The translations under genes and the position numbers were made by a program. From Sphingobacterium deserti (GTDB lineage: Bacteria; Bacteroidota; Bacteroidia; Sphingobacteriales; Sphingobacteriaceae): a stretch of DNA of 64,000 nucleotides. Each line of letters starts with the position of its first letter. Within the stretch, counting starts at the first letter, position 1. This document shows, piece by piece, positions 25,621 to 35,264 of the stretch. The stretch is taken from contig NZ_JJMU01000048.1 in the NCBI RefSeq assembly GCF_000757725.1, positions 1-64,000 of the forward strand. Direction: 5' to 3'. The notes under the pieces are model-generated. The model made no database searches. It saw nothing but the letters and a program-made list of their open reading frames with translations, and had not been told where the DNA came from.

Positions 25621-26862
25621 CTATTTTACCGTCGAGCGTAAGCGGTAAGACTTTTTCATTAATTCGCGCCAGTCACTCTTAAGATTGTCCTTCGCGCTGG
25701 TTCCAAATCCTGCCAAGTGAAGCCAATGTCCATAGGTCGTAGCAGGAGCATAATCAATACTATATTCTTCGAAAAATTGCGCGCCAGCTAGGTGATTGAC
25801 GTTTAATTCCTGCAGAAGATAAGCTGCTAATATTTCTCGGTGTTCGTAAGGTAAATTCCCCTCGGTTATCAACTGCTCCAAAAGCACCTGAATGACCGGT
25901 TCATCAGATCCATTTTGGGCTAAACGCCGAATGCTTTCTATGGATGCGGGGATGTCAATTCCCGGGCTATGATTTTTAAAGAAAACATTTGGGTATTTTT
26001 TTAGCATGAACCGAAAATAGTCGCGCCATAAAAGTCTGGAGATAAGTCTATCATATCGCTTTTTGTTCAGTTGTGTGCCTGCCGCTTTTAGTTTGTGGTA
26101 ATAAAAAGCAGGAGAGACGGCACCATTGGCGATGTAAGGGGATACTAAGTTATAGTCGTCCGGCTCATCATAGTTTGAGGATAAGGTCAATTCTATGACT
26201 TCCAACGCCCGCTTTTCGCCACCCCGCAATGTGGTGTCATCGATAATAAGACTAGTTGTGTCGTCAGTGGAAAAACCGAGTTCTGCTAATGTTGGTACCA
26301 CGGTTTCCTCCAGATGAGGGTGCGTGGTAATCGTTGCAATGGCTGGAAGAACCGGCCGCACAAAGCTTTCCTTTTCTACTTTTTTCTTAAATGCACTGAA
26401 AGAGTCCGGAATGTCTTTGATCGGAATGGGTAAGTCTTCTTTATGGTAAAGCGTATGTCCAATGAAATGTTTAAGATTAATTTTCTCTTTCCATAATGCA
26501 ACCTCTACCAACTCGGATATTCTAGTTTCTCGCTGAGCTACTTCGCGATGATGATATACCTCTGTCACATCGTATTTAGCACAAAGTGTACCCAACGTGT
26601 CTTCAGGTTTCCCATGAAATACCAGTAAATCAGCACCAAGGTTTTGCAGGCTTTGCTTAAATTCAATGACGGTCTCGCGTAAAAAATTCGCTCTTGCTAC
26701 CCCCGTATTTTTTAAACCATTACTGTTGTTCCTAAAATATCGCGGGTCGAAAAAATAAACAGGGATGACAATATCGCCTCTTTCTACAGCCTCAAACAAA
26801 ATTTCATTGTCGTGAATGCGCAGATCATTTCGAAACCATATTAAAATCACCTTTTTTGTCAT
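25621..26862 (-). CDS. Divergent cryptochrome/photolyase-family (DASH-like) protein
   Basis: 413 aa, from the ATG at 26860-26862 (MTKKVILIWFRNDLRIHDN), which aligns with the family start; an ATG 39 bp upstream would add a non-conserved peptide. The N-terminal alpha/beta antenna-binding domain (1-130) is typical of photolyases (WFRNDLRIHDN, VYFFDPRYF). The C-terminal FAD-binding helical domain is recognisable by LLWRDYFRFMLKKYP and IDYAPATTYGHWLHLAGFG. The usual active-site/flavin segment 'WxxGxTGxPxVDAxMRxLxxTGxMxNRxRQ' is much changed: here it reads RRLAQNGSDEPVIQVLLEQ, then ITEGNLPYEHRE. Repair activity is therefore uncertain, though the fold assignment is firm. Confidence 0.85.
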   Translation of the reverse strand: MTKKVILIWFRNDLRIHDNEILFEAVERGDIVIPVYFFDPRYFRNNSNGLKNTGVARANFLRETVIEFKQSLQNLGADLLVFHGKPEDTLGTLCAKYDVTEVYHHREVAQRETRISELVEVALWKEKINLKHFIGHTLYHKEDLPIPIKDIPDSFSAFKKKVEKESFVRPVLPAIATITTHPHLEETVVPTLAELGFSTDDTTSLIIDDTTLRGGEKRALEVIELTLSSNYDEPDDYNLVSPYIANGAVSPAFYYHKLKAAGTQLNKKRYDRLISRLLWRDYFRFMLKKYPNVFFKNHSPGIDIPASIESIRRLAQNGSDEPVIQVLLEQLITEGNLPYEHREILAAYLLQELNVNHLAGAQFFEEYSIDYAPATTYGHWLHLAGFGTSAKDNLKSDWRELMKKSYRLRSTVK

Positions 26863-26898
26863 ACAAGAAATCCGTTTGCTTAGATGGTATAGATAATG

Positions 26899-26906
26899 CA
26901 AATATA
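26899..26906 (-). promoter_or_regulatory. Putative -7 element of the cryptochrome gene
   Basis: Minus-strand TATATTTG (TAnnTTTG), 36 nt before the start at 26862. Confidence 0.4.
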
Positions 26907-27094
26907 ACCAAAGAATCTGTTTCGTTTAGATTGGTTTTAAATATGCGTCTCTTTTTACAAAGTATAGACAATAATCATTACTTCGTGGCCACGCTAAATC
27001 GGCTATTGTAACAATTGTATTTTTCCCGAACATAAACCGAACTCTACTGTTTTGTTATTGAAATTAATAACTGATTTTTCTGTGAAGGGAGCTT

Positions 27095-27958
27095 ATGGAT
27101 ATATTGATTAGTGGGTTAAATAACTACGTCGGACAAAGAAGTGTCAGCCTGATGGCTGACGAAGAAACCAATGTTTATGCCATTACAAGAAACATCAAGC
27201 TGTTTGAAAAACGTCTCTTCGAACCCGTCCGGGCCAAGTTGTATGAGGCGGATTTGCTAAAAACCGAAGTAGAAGCGGATTTGCCTATTCCAAAGATAGA
27301 TGCTGCCTTTTACTTTACGCAAGTTCCGACACTGCATGATATCGTCAACCTCAAGATGGAATTGCTCTTTCTTCGGAATTTCATCCATATCCTGAAAACG
27401 AAAAATTGTAGTCGCTTAGTTTATGTCGCGCGTTTGATAGATAAAATTTGCATTCAGGTAATATTAGATCTATTCGAAGAGTTTAATATGGATTACACGA
27501 TTGTGTTAAAAAACAGCGTCGTAGGCCAAGGCTCGCTAATCGATAGGGTGTTTAAAAATATTGCAAAAAGAAAATTTATATTTTATTCGCAACGGTATGC
27601 GAATCGGGTATTTCAACCATTGGGGGCACATGATTTAATACGTTGGTTAAAGCGCATGCTGCACATTTCTGCTTTTCACTATAAGGTACTTGAAGTCGGT
27701 GGGGAGGAAGAATATTCATTTTTGAAAATATTTGATTGTTACAAACAACTTGAGCTTATTCCATCCGGGCAGCGTATAGTCAATGTACCTGGGTGGCTAG
27801 TGAAGTTTATGTATCAATACAAGCTTGATATCAGCAGTACGGATTATGCGGAGCTCAGCCGTATTATTCAATCCGATAACAGGACTGGTAACACTTGGAA
27901 AGCAGAAATGCCTTTTGAATTTTCGAGGGTAAATGATATTTTGCGAGTGGATAAATAG
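27095..27958 (+). CDS. Atypical SDR / NAD(P)-binding protein
   Basis: 287 aa. The N-terminus MDILISGLNNYVGQRSVSLM is a Rossmann beta-alpha-beta unit, but the glycine motif is degenerate (GxxxxxG where GxxGxxG is usual). The later TRNIKLFE loop, AAFYFTQVP and LVYVARLID strands and a C-terminal helical part follow the atypical-SDR (NmrA/DUF2867-like) layout. The Tyr-x-x-x-Lys pair of classical SDRs is not evident. It may bind a dinucleotide without catalysing, or act on an unknown substrate. It lies 92 bp before the UbiD-family gene on the same strand, but that gene has its own promoter match. Confidence 0.7.
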   Translation: MDILISGLNNYVGQRSVSLMADEETNVYAITRNIKLFEKRLFEPVRAKLYEADLLKTEVEADLPIPKIDAAFYFTQVPTLHDIVNLKMELLFLRNFIHILKTKNCSRLVYVARLIDKICIQVILDLFEEFNMDYTIVLKNSVVGQGSLIDRVFKNIAKRKFIFYSQRYANRVFQPLGAHDLIRWLKRMLHISAFHYKVLEVGGEEEYSFLKIFDCYKQLELIPSGQRIVNVPGWLVKFMYQYKLDISSTDYAELSRIIQSDNRTGNTWKAEMPFEFSRVNDILRVDK

Positions 27959-27999
27959 CGCGAATCGTCTACAGTAAAATCACTTGTCTAACCATCACG

Positions 28000-28031
28000 T
28001 TTCATTAAACTCAACTATTCTGCTATTTTTG
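28000..28031 (+). promoter_or_regulatory. Putative promoter of the UbiD-family gene
   Basis: TTTC (28000-28003), 20 bp, then TATTTTTG (28024-28031), an exact -7 consensus, 19 nt before the start codon at 28051. Confidence 0.5.
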
Positions 28032-28050
28032 TGTACATAAAAAACGAGAT

Positions 28051-29889
28051 ATGGGATACAAGAGTTTAGCGGATTGTGTGGCTGATTTAGAAAATCACGG
28101 GCATCTGATACGGATCAAAGAAGAAGTGGATCCCTATTTGGAGATGGCCGCTATACATATGCGCGTTTTTGATGCGCAGGGACCTGCTCTCTTATTTGAA
28201 AATATCAAGGGATCCAAATTTCCCGCCGTTTCCAATCTCTTCGGTACACTTGACCGGTCAAAATTTATGTTTCGAGATAGTCTCGATCATGTCAAAAAGC
28301 TTGTGGATGTTAAGATGAATCCGATGTCCGTGCTAAAAAAGCCGCTGGAGTATGTTGGGTCATCCATGGTAGCGCTTGGGGCATTGCCTTGGCGTAAAAA
28401 AACAGGATCACCTATTTTGTATGGGCAAACGACAATTTCCGAGCTACCACAGATCGTGAACTGGCCAATGGATGGCGGCGCCTTCATTACCATGCCGCAA
28501 GTATATTCCGAAGATGTCGAACGTCCGGGTATTATGCAGGCCAATCTAGGGATGTATCGCATACAGCTTTCCGGAAACGATTATGTTCCCAATGCCGAAA
28601 TCGGGCTCCATTATCAATTGCATCGGGGAATAGGTGTGCACCAAACGAAAGCTAACGCACTTGGTAGGCCGTTAAAGGTTAGTGTGTTTGTTGGCGGACC
28701 GCCGTCGCATCCGCTTTCGGCCGTTATGCCGCTACCCGAAGGCCTGTCCGAGATGATATTTGCCGGTGCATTGGGCAACCGAAGATTCCGCTATTTTTAT
28801 GATGAAGAAGGGTTTTGCATTTCGTCGGATGCTGACTTTGTCATTACCGGTACGGTGTATCCCCAGGAAAACAAACCCGAGGGGCCTTTCGGCGACCACA
28901 TCGGTTACTACAGCTTAACGCATCCATTTCCATTGATGAAAGTGCATCGCGTGTATCACCGCGAAAACCCGATTTGGTCATTCACGGTGGTGGGACGTCC
29001 GCCGCAGGAGGATACCAGCTTTGGTGCGCTAATCCACGAGATCACGGGCAAGGCTATACCACAACAAATCGCGGGTTTGCATGCTGTACATGCGGTAGAT
29101 GCTGCGGGTGTACATCCGTTATTATTTGCTATAGGAAGCGAACGGTATACACCTTATCAGGAAGTAGATCGTCCGCAAGAACTACTTACTATAGCTAATC
29201 AAATCTTGGGAACTAACCAATTGAGTTTGGCAAAATATCTTTTCATATCCGCATACGCGGATAACGCCTCGTTGGATATTCATAACGTAGAACAGTTTAT
29301 GACCCATATGCTCGAACGTATTGACTTTTCAAGGGATGTTCATTTCCAAACAAATACCACGATTGATACGCTTGACTATACAGGTGATGGACTGAATGCA
29401 GGTTCAAAAGTGACCTTTGCTGCTGTAGGAAAAAAGAAGCGTGATCTGCTCAAGGAAGTTCCTGCGCATGTCGCATTTCCACGACCATTCAACAGGATGA
29501 AATTAGCGTTACCAGGCGTCTTGGTACTTGATGGAAAAGAGTTTACAAACTACGAAGAGGAGGCAATGGTGATCGAGCGTTGGTGCAACGTCTTAAAAGA
29601 TATATCTATGGAGGGGGTGCAGCTACTTGTTTTAGTGGACGATGCTTCTTTCGCTGCAGCGACCGTAAACAATTTTGTTTGGGTAACTTTTACGCGAAGC
29701 AATCCCGCGTTTGATATTTATGGGGTGGATAGCTTCACTAGCTTCAAGCACTGGGGTTGCCATGGCCCTTTGATTATTGACGCGAGAAGCAAGCCTCATC
29801 ACGCACCAGCATTGATAAAAGATGAAGCGGTAGAAAGACGCGTCGACGCGTTGGGTGTTCGCGGACATTCGCTACATGGTATAATCTAA
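28051..29889 (+). CDS. UbiD-family decarboxylase
   Basis: 612 aa prenylated-FMN-dependent (de)carboxylase. The family layout is clear: N-terminal YKSLADCVADLENHGHLIRIKEEVDP, a central prFMN-binding region (NLGMYRIQLSGNDYVPNAEIGLHYQLHRGIGVHQ; GGPPSHPLSAVMPLPEG) and the catalytic acidic segment EGPFGDHIGYYSLTHPFPLMKVHRVYHRENPIW. The C-terminal third is long, as in the roughly 610-aa Bacteroidota homologues annotated as menaquinone-biosynthesis decarboxylase. Whether it serves quinone synthesis here or another aromatic acid cannot be told from the window. The UbiX flavin prenyltransferase it needs is not encoded nearby. Confidence 0.9.
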   Translation: MGYKSLADCVADLENHGHLIRIKEEVDPYLEMAAIHMRVFDAQGPALLFENIKGSKFPAVSNLFGTLDRSKFMFRDSLDHVKKLVDVKMNPMSVLKKPLEYVGSSMVALGALPWRKKTGSPILYGQTTISELPQIVNWPMDGGAFITMPQVYSEDVERPGIMQANLGMYRIQLSGNDYVPNAEIGLHYQLHRGIGVHQTKANALGRPLKVSVFVGGPPSHPLSAVMPLPEGLSEMIFAGALGNRRFRYFYDEEGFCISSDADFVITGTVYPQENKPEGPFGDHIGYYSLTHPFPLMKVHRVYHRENPIWSFTVVGRPPQEDTSFGALIHEITGKAIPQQIAGLHAVHAVDAAGVHPLLFAIGSERYTPYQEVDRPQELLTIANQILGTNQLSLAKYLFISAYADNASLDIHNVEQFMTHMLERIDFSRDVHFQTNTTIDTLDYTGDGLNAGSKVTFAAVGKKKRDLLKEVPAHVAFPRPFNRMKLALPGVLVLDGKEFTNYEEEAMVIERWCNVLKDISMEGVQLLVLVDDASFAAATVNNFVWVTFTRSNPAFDIYGVDSFTSFKHWGCHGPLIIDARSKPHHAPALIKDEAVERRVDALGVRGHSLHGII

Positions 29890-30327
29890 TAGACAAAGCT
29901 CCCGGTCAATCAGAGCAAATTTTAATCTCATACATTGCGCTAGCCGAAAGGTATGTTGAATAGGCGCGGGCCCATCGCTCGCGCCTACCTGCCGATTATT
30001 GTCTACTTATTTTTTTAGATCAATGGATTACAGGCTTATCGAAATTTTAGAAAGGTGTTGCTTATTTCTGTTCAACGACTGAACGATTATTAGTATTTCC
30101 AAAATTGTAAACGTTTCCAAAAAGTAATTACAGATATCAGCCTTACTATGTGGATTATGTGATGTATTAACAGATGTATAATTTGCGTATTGAATTTATA
30201 ACTATACATGTTTTTTATTATTTTTTTTTCAATAAAAATGATAAAATATTGTGATTTTAATTTTTAATACTTTTCTTTGTGTAGAAATTGAGATTAAACG
30301 TAGAGAACAGTATTAAATATTTATTTT
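29890..30327. other. 438-bp intergenic region upstream of asnB
   Basis: Holds no gene that I can support. A hairpin with TAGGCGCG (29961-29968) and CGCGCCTA (29980-29987) probably ends the UbiD transcript. Outer arms TAGACAA (29890-29896) and TTGTCTA (29999-30005) could close a larger structure, followed by a T run. A palindrome GTAAACGTTTCC (30107-30118) resembles LacI-family operators. The remaining about 200 bp before asnB is very AT-rich, with only imperfect promoter matches (TACTTTTC near 30268). Confidence 0.5.
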
Positions 30328-32016
30328 ATGTGTGGAATTGTTGGAGCTTTTGATTTGAAGTCTTCCTTATCGGAAGAGCTGAGACCGCAGGTTTTGGAGA
30401 TGTCTAAGCGTATTAGGCATCGCGGACCAGATTGGTCAGGTATTTTTAGCGGTGAAAAAGCGATTTTGGCGCATGAGCGTCTTGCTATTGTAGACCCGAA
30501 ATCGGGAAGTCAGCCTTTATTTAGCCCAGACGGGAACGTCGTTTTGGCGGTTAATGGCGAGATATATAATCACCAAGAGTTGCGCAATACATTGCCGAAT
30601 TACGATTTTTCCACGCATTCGGATTCAGAGGTGATTTTAGCGCTTTACCTAGAAAAGGGAGCTTCGTTTATAGAGGATTTAAATGGTATTTTCGGTTTCG
30701 CATTGTACGATGGCCGTGACGACTCTTTTTTAGTGGCTCGTGACCACATGGGGATCATACCTCTATATTACGGTAAAGATGAGGCCGGACAAGTTTTTGT
30801 AGCTTCCGAACTAAAATCTTTGGAGGGTTTTTGTGCGACAATGGAGCAATTTCCTCCAGGCCATTACCTGTACAGTAAAGAGGGTGTTGAGCCTAAAAAG
30901 TGGTACTTGCGCGAATGGGAAGCTTTTGAAACCGTTAAGGATAACGAAACTGATATCGCAAAGTTGCGCACGGCTCTTGAAGAAGCTGTGCAGCGGCAGT
31001 TGATGTCTGATGTGCCTTATGGTGTGTTATTATCTGGCGGTTTGGACTCATCAGTCATTGCGGCCGTGACCAAGAAATTTGCATCGAAAAGAATTGAAAC
31101 GGGCGGAACGGAAGAAGCGTGGTATCCGCAACTGCATTCCTTCGCGGTAGGGTTACAAGGTGCGCCAGATTTGATTGCAGCACAGAAAGCAGCAGACCAT
31201 ATTGGTACCATTCACCATGAAATTAACTTTACTATTCAGGAAGGCTTAGATGCTATTCGTGATGTTATCTATCATTTGGAAACATACGACGTGACAACGA
31301 TTAGAGCGTCTACACCGATGTATCTACTTGCGCGCGTTATCAAGTCTATGGGCATAAAAATGGTGCTCTCCGGGGAAGGTTCTGACGAATTATTCGGCGG
31401 ATATTTATATTTCCACAAGGCGCCAAATGCGCAGGAATTTCATGAGGAAACGGTGCGCAAACTGAAAAAGCTTTATCTGTACGATTGTTTACGTGCAAAT
31501 AAATCATTAGCCGCTTGGGGTGTAGAAGGTCGAGTTCCATTCCTTGATAAAGAATTTATGGATGTGGCGATGACCTTAAATCCGGCTGACAAGATGATCA
31601 AAGATGGTCGTATGGAGAAGTGGGTGGTTCGAAAAGCTTTCGAAGACTATTTGCCGGAGAGCATCGCTTGGCGACAAAAAGAACAGTTCTCTGATGGCGT
31701 AGGTTACAGTTGGATTGACACGTTGAAGGAACAAGCTGAAGCGAAAGTTAGCGACGTGGAATTCGAAACGGCAGCGTCACGTTTTCCGGTAAATACGCCT
31801 AAAAATAAAGAGGAGTTTTTATATCGTACGATCTTCGAATCTCATTTTCCATCAGAGGCGGCTGCGAAAACGGTTCCTTCGGTAAAATCGGTAGCTTGTA
31901 GTACACCTGAAGCATTGGCTTGGGATGCATCCTTCCAAAACTTAAACGATCCTTCAGGCCGCGCTGTTGCGAGTGTGCACAACGAAAGTTACGGAAAGTC
32001 CGCACAAATTGCATAA
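30328..32016 (+). CDS. asnB: Asparagine synthetase B (glutamine-hydrolysing)
   Basis: 562 aa. The N-terminal class II glutaminase domain starts with catalytic Cys2 (MCGIVGAFD), followed by RHRGPDWSG, LAHERLAIVD and AVNGEIYNH. The C-terminal synthetase domain has the ATP-pyrophosphatase P-loop SGGLDSSVIAA and SGEGSDELFGGYLYF, which adenylate aspartate for amidation. Length and order match E. coli AsnB. It is transcribed alone, with a long AT-rich leader region and a strong terminator. Confidence 0.97.
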   Translation: MCGIVGAFDLKSSLSEELRPQVLEMSKRIRHRGPDWSGIFSGEKAILAHERLAIVDPKSGSQPLFSPDGNVVLAVNGEIYNHQELRNTLPNYDFSTHSDSEVILALYLEKGASFIEDLNGIFGFALYDGRDDSFLVARDHMGIIPLYYGKDEAGQVFVASELKSLEGFCATMEQFPPGHYLYSKEGVEPKKWYLREWEAFETVKDNETDIAKLRTALEEAVQRQLMSDVPYGVLLSGGLDSSVIAAVTKKFASKRIETGGTEEAWYPQLHSFAVGLQGAPDLIAAQKAADHIGTIHHEINFTIQEGLDAIRDVIYHLETYDVTTIRASTPMYLLARVIKSMGIKMVLSGEGSDELFGGYLYFHKAPNAQEFHEETVRKLKKLYLYDCLRANKSLAAWGVEGRVPFLDKEFMDVAMTLNPADKMIKDGRMEKWVVRKAFEDYLPESIAWRQKEQFSDGVGYSWIDTLKEQAEAKVSDVEFETAASRFPVNTPKNKEEFLYRTIFESHFPSEAAAKTVPSVKSVACSTPEALAWDASFQNLNDPSGRAVASVHNESYGKSAQIA

Positions 32017-32097
32017 AGCGCTTGTAGGCATTTAAAAGGGCGTTCCAATCCTTTAGAAACTTAGATATCACGCTCGGGAGGAGGTGAATTGATGATG

Positions 32098-32147
32098 ACG
32101 GAGCAATCCATATGTTACTAACATAAGATTGCTCCGTTAAATTTTAG
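32098..32147 (+). terminator. Rho-independent terminator of asnB
   Basis: Perfect 11-bp outer stem ACGGAGCAATC (32098-32108) with GATTGCTCCGT (32127-32137), an inner palindrome TATGTTA-C-TAACATA and a following TTAAATTTTAG tract. On the other strand it could also serve the convergent S9 peptidase gene. Confidence 0.75.
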
Positions 32148-32174
32148 TCGGTGAGCCTTTTTAATAGCTTTCCC

Positions 32175-34346
32175 TTATTTTTTTAAGTGGATGTCGAAAT
32201 ACTTGGCTATTTTATCATACATATGAATACGATCTTTCCCCAAGACGTTATGTTCATGTGTAGGATATAGGAAATAGTCAACCTGCTTTCCCGCTTTAAT
32301 ACAAGCTTCTATAAATTCCATACTGTGCTGTTGTACAACCACCGGATCTTGAGCACCATGAATAATCATTAGGTTTCCTTTAAGCTGCTTTGCTTTATGG
32401 AGCAGTGATGTGCTTTTATAGCCTTCTGGATTTTCTTGTGGGCTGTCCATATACCGCTCGCCATACATCACTTCGTAAAATTTCCAGTCGATAACTGGTC
32501 CGCCGGCTACTGCCGTATGGAAAATATCGGGTTGATTTACCATAAACGAAGTCGTCATAAAACCGCCGAAGCTCCAACCGAAAATGCCCATTCGCTTGCT
32601 GTCTACAAAGGGTTTGTTCTTGAGGTAAGCAACTCCTTGTAGCTGATCTGCCATTTCTGCTTTCCCAAGCTCTCGGTGGGTCACGCGGGTAAAATCACGG
32701 CCTCTCGCATCGGATCCACGGTTGTCCATCGTGAAAACCACATAGCCTTGCTGCGCCATATACAAATCAAAGTAGCCCGCTCCATATAACCATTTATTTT
32801 GAACCAGCTGCGCATGTGAACCGCCATACAAATAATAAAGCACCGGATATTTTTTCGTTGCATCGAAGTTTGGCGGATAAATAATTCGTCCGTTCAATGG
32901 CGTTTTTCCATCGGCTGATGTCAATGCGACTGGCTCTATGGTTGGCAGATCAATTTTTCCCTGGAAAGGGTTGGACGCCTCAAGGAGTGTCGTGCTTTTT
33001 TTGTTGCCAATACTGCGAACCACGATCTTGTTCGCAGTCGTGAGATTGCTATACTGATCATACAAGTAATTTCCGTTATGGCTCAGACTGGCTTGGTGAA
33101 CACCGGATTCGTTCGTTAACTGCTGTGTTTTTCCCGTGTTAATATCTACCTGAAATAAGTGACGGTCGAGACCATTGTTCGTAACCCCGGTATAACTTAT
33201 TTTCTTGCCATCAGCCGAAAAATCACCAAGTGACTCGACAATAACGTTGTCGTAGCCTAAGGAACGGATAAGCTTACCTTCGGTATTGTACAGGTAGAGT
33301 TGGTTGAATCCATCCCTGTCGGTTTGATATAAAAATTGGTCGTTTTTGTTGGGGACGAACCTTAGCGCGTGTAGCGGCTCTACCCACGATGATGATTCTT
33401 CTTCGAAGAGTGTTTTTATTAGCGCGCCGGATGTTGCATCATACTTATTCAACTTAAGGTGATTTTGTCCTCTATTAAGCACACCGACGTAAACAAATTT
33501 ACCAGATGGATCCCAGGTGCAGAGCGTGAGGTACTGCTCTTTGGGGCCATCCGTTTTTAAGGTTGTTTTTTGCTGGTTGCGGCTGTCGTAAACCACAAGG
33601 CTAACTTCCTCGCTTTTCATTCCTGCCATCGGATAACGGATGTTTTTAACGGTAGCTACCCGATCCGACCATTGGATCAAGGGGTAATCGCTAACCATCG
33701 TTTCATCCTTACGGTAGTACAGTAATTTTTCATTGTCTGGGCTCCACCACATCCCTTTGGTAATGCCAAATTCCTGCCGATGCGTATAATCACTGCCATT
33801 GACAAGGCCATCTACCTTATCCGTAGTTACCCGTGTCGTCTTACCGGACGCATCCGTAAGTTCAATGTTGTTTCCGATAAGGTATGCCGCTTTCCTATAG
33901 TCGTCGCTTCGCTCCACATTGCGCCCGCTAACAGGTGTTTTTGAAAGGATGGTTGTTTTCTTATCGCGGATGTCGTAAACGAGATAATATTGCTGTTGTG
34001 CACTTTGGTAGGAGAAATTCAGTGTATTGGCATTGATCCATTTATAGTCTGTAGGGAAATTGGACAATTTAATAGTTTCACCTGTCGCTATCTTTAATGC
34101 TTCGGCGAGGTCGCCCACGGATAAGATGCGCATAGGCTGCCAATTGTTTGCTGCTTCCCGAATTTCTAAGTTTTGGTATTGGGCGTCCAGGTGCGTGAAT
34201 GCCTCAGCGCCTGGGATCCATTGCGGTAGTACCAAATTCTGCGGCGCAAATTGCCTCGGCCCGAACACGGTCTCCTCGATCGTGAAATTCCGTTGTCCAT
34301 AGGCCAAGGAAGATCCGAGAAGGAACAGTATCAAAAGTTTCTTCAT
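32175..34346 (-). CDS. S9-family dipeptidyl peptidase IV-like secreted peptidase
   Basis: 723 aa. A signal peptide (MKKLLILFLLGSSLAYG|QRN) is followed by an eight-bladed DPP-IV beta-propeller (about 40-470) and an alpha/beta-hydrolase domain. The catalytic triad is Ser592 (GWSFGG), Asp667 (GAQDPVV) and His699 (THEHNV). The GWSFGG nucleophile elbow is close to the GWSYGG of true DPP-IV enzymes, which remove X-Pro dipeptides in the periplasm. Exact specificity cannot be read from sequence alone; the Glu pair that binds the substrate N-terminus was not located with confidence. The DUF1080 gene lies 80 bp upstream on the same strand. Confidence 0.92.
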   Translation of the reverse strand: MKKLLILFLLGSSLAYGQRNFTIEETVFGPRQFAPQNLVLPQWIPGAEAFTHLDAQYQNLEIREAANNWQPMRILSVGDLAEALKIATGETIKLSNFPTDYKWINANTLNFSYQSAQQQYYLVYDIRDKKTTILSKTPVSGRNVERSDDYRKAAYLIGNNIELTDASGKTTRVTTDKVDGLVNGSDYTHRQEFGITKGMWWSPDNEKLLYYRKDETMVSDYPLIQWSDRVATVKNIRYPMAGMKSEEVSLVVYDSRNQQKTTLKTDGPKEQYLTLCTWDPSGKFVYVGVLNRGQNHLKLNKYDATSGALIKTLFEEESSSWVEPLHALRFVPNKNDQFLYQTDRDGFNQLYLYNTEGKLIRSLGYDNVIVESLGDFSADGKKISYTGVTNNGLDRHLFQVDINTGKTQQLTNESGVHQASLSHNGNYLYDQYSNLTTANKIVVRSIGNKKSTTLLEASNPFQGKIDLPTIEPVALTSADGKTPLNGRIIYPPNFDATKKYPVLYYLYGGSHAQLVQNKWLYGAGYFDLYMAQQGYVVFTMDNRGSDARGRDFTRVTHRELGKAEMADQLQGVAYLKNKPFVDSKRMGIFGWSFGGFMTTSFMVNQPDIFHTAVAGGPVIDWKFYEVMYGERYMDSPQENPEGYKSTSLLHKAKQLKGNLMIIHGAQDPVVVQQHSMEFIEACIKAGKQVDYFLYPTHEHNVLGKDRIHMYDKIAKYFDIHLKK

Positions 34347-34426
34347 GTTATGGAAAAATTTTAAGGTTGCTAAAATAGGAAATTGAACCGCAATCTAAAA
34401 TTTCTTCCATTAGCGCGGAGATAATG

Positions 34427-35164
34427 TTACAAAGGTCTTATCCAGATATTGCGGAAATGTACCAGGTCTCCATGGTCTTGTAGCACGATAGGACCTGACC
34501 CATGTGCCTGCAACTTCGGAAGGCCGATGTACTCTGTCGTTCCTTCGATTTGTGTATTGTTTTGTACCAACACGCCATTGTGTAATATGGTCACCGTAGC
34601 TTTGCTAATCAGCATCCCATCTTTATTAAAACGCGGGGCTTTATAAATGATGTCATACCGATGCCATTTATCCTGATCAGCACGAACTTCCACTAATGGG
34701 GGACGCTGTTTATAGATGCTACCCGCTTGCCCATTTACATATGTTGGGTTGTCATCATTGTCTAACACCTGCACTTCATATAAACCTTGAAGAAAAATCC
34801 CACTATTTCCACGTCCTTGACCTTCACCCTTTATCTTTTCTGGGCTCTTCCATTCAATATGCAATTGGAAATCTTCAAATTTTTCCTTTGTTTGTATGTC
34901 GCCGGTCGATGGGTTTACGGTCAGTACAGCATCTTGGACCGTCCATGGTGCTGCCTGCGACGGGTTGTTTTTGCTTTCCCACTTATCTAAAGTTTTACCA
35001 TCGAAGAGTATTATGGCGTCATTTGGTACCTGCGCATCATTCATCACAACGCGTGGTTTGGGTTCATAAAATTCAGTGTCTTCCGGTTTAAACTTTGTTT
35101 GCGCAATACAAGCTAAAGATAATGCCGTGAAAAGTGCGGTATTCAATAAGTATAAAGCTTTCAT
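34427..35164 (-). CDS. Secreted DUF1080 (3-keto-disaccharide hydrolase family) protein
   Basis: 245 aa with a signal peptide (MKALYLLNTALFTALSLACIAQ). The mature domain is a concanavalin-like beta-sandwich of the DUF1080 family, marked by ILFDGKTLDKWES, FQLHIEWKSP, GNSGIFLQGLYEVQVLDN, GSIYKQRPP, WHRYDIIYKAP and GPIVLQDHGDLVHFRNIWIRPL. Several members hydrolyse 3-keto-glycosides in the periplasm; the substrate here is unknown. It is divergent from folB and may share a transcript with the downstream peptidase. Confidence 0.92.
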   Translation of the reverse strand: MKALYLLNTALFTALSLACIAQTKFKPEDTEFYEPKPRVVMNDAQVPNDAIILFDGKTLDKWESKNNPSQAAPWTVQDAVLTVNPSTGDIQTKEKFEDFQLHIEWKSPEKIKGEGQGRGNSGIFLQGLYEVQVLDNDDNPTYVNGQAGSIYKQRPPLVEVRADQDKWHRYDIIYKAPRFNKDGMLISKATVTILHNGVLVQNNTQIEGTTEYIGLPKLQAHGSGPIVLQDHGDLVHFRNIWIRPL

Positions 35165-35264
35165 GTTATCTTATTTAGTTAAAACAAGTATACATATTTC
35201 TCGGCAGTAACGTGCTTCTTGTCCGAAATTTTACGTTTTGTTGTGCTGTTGGTTGTGGGTAAAA

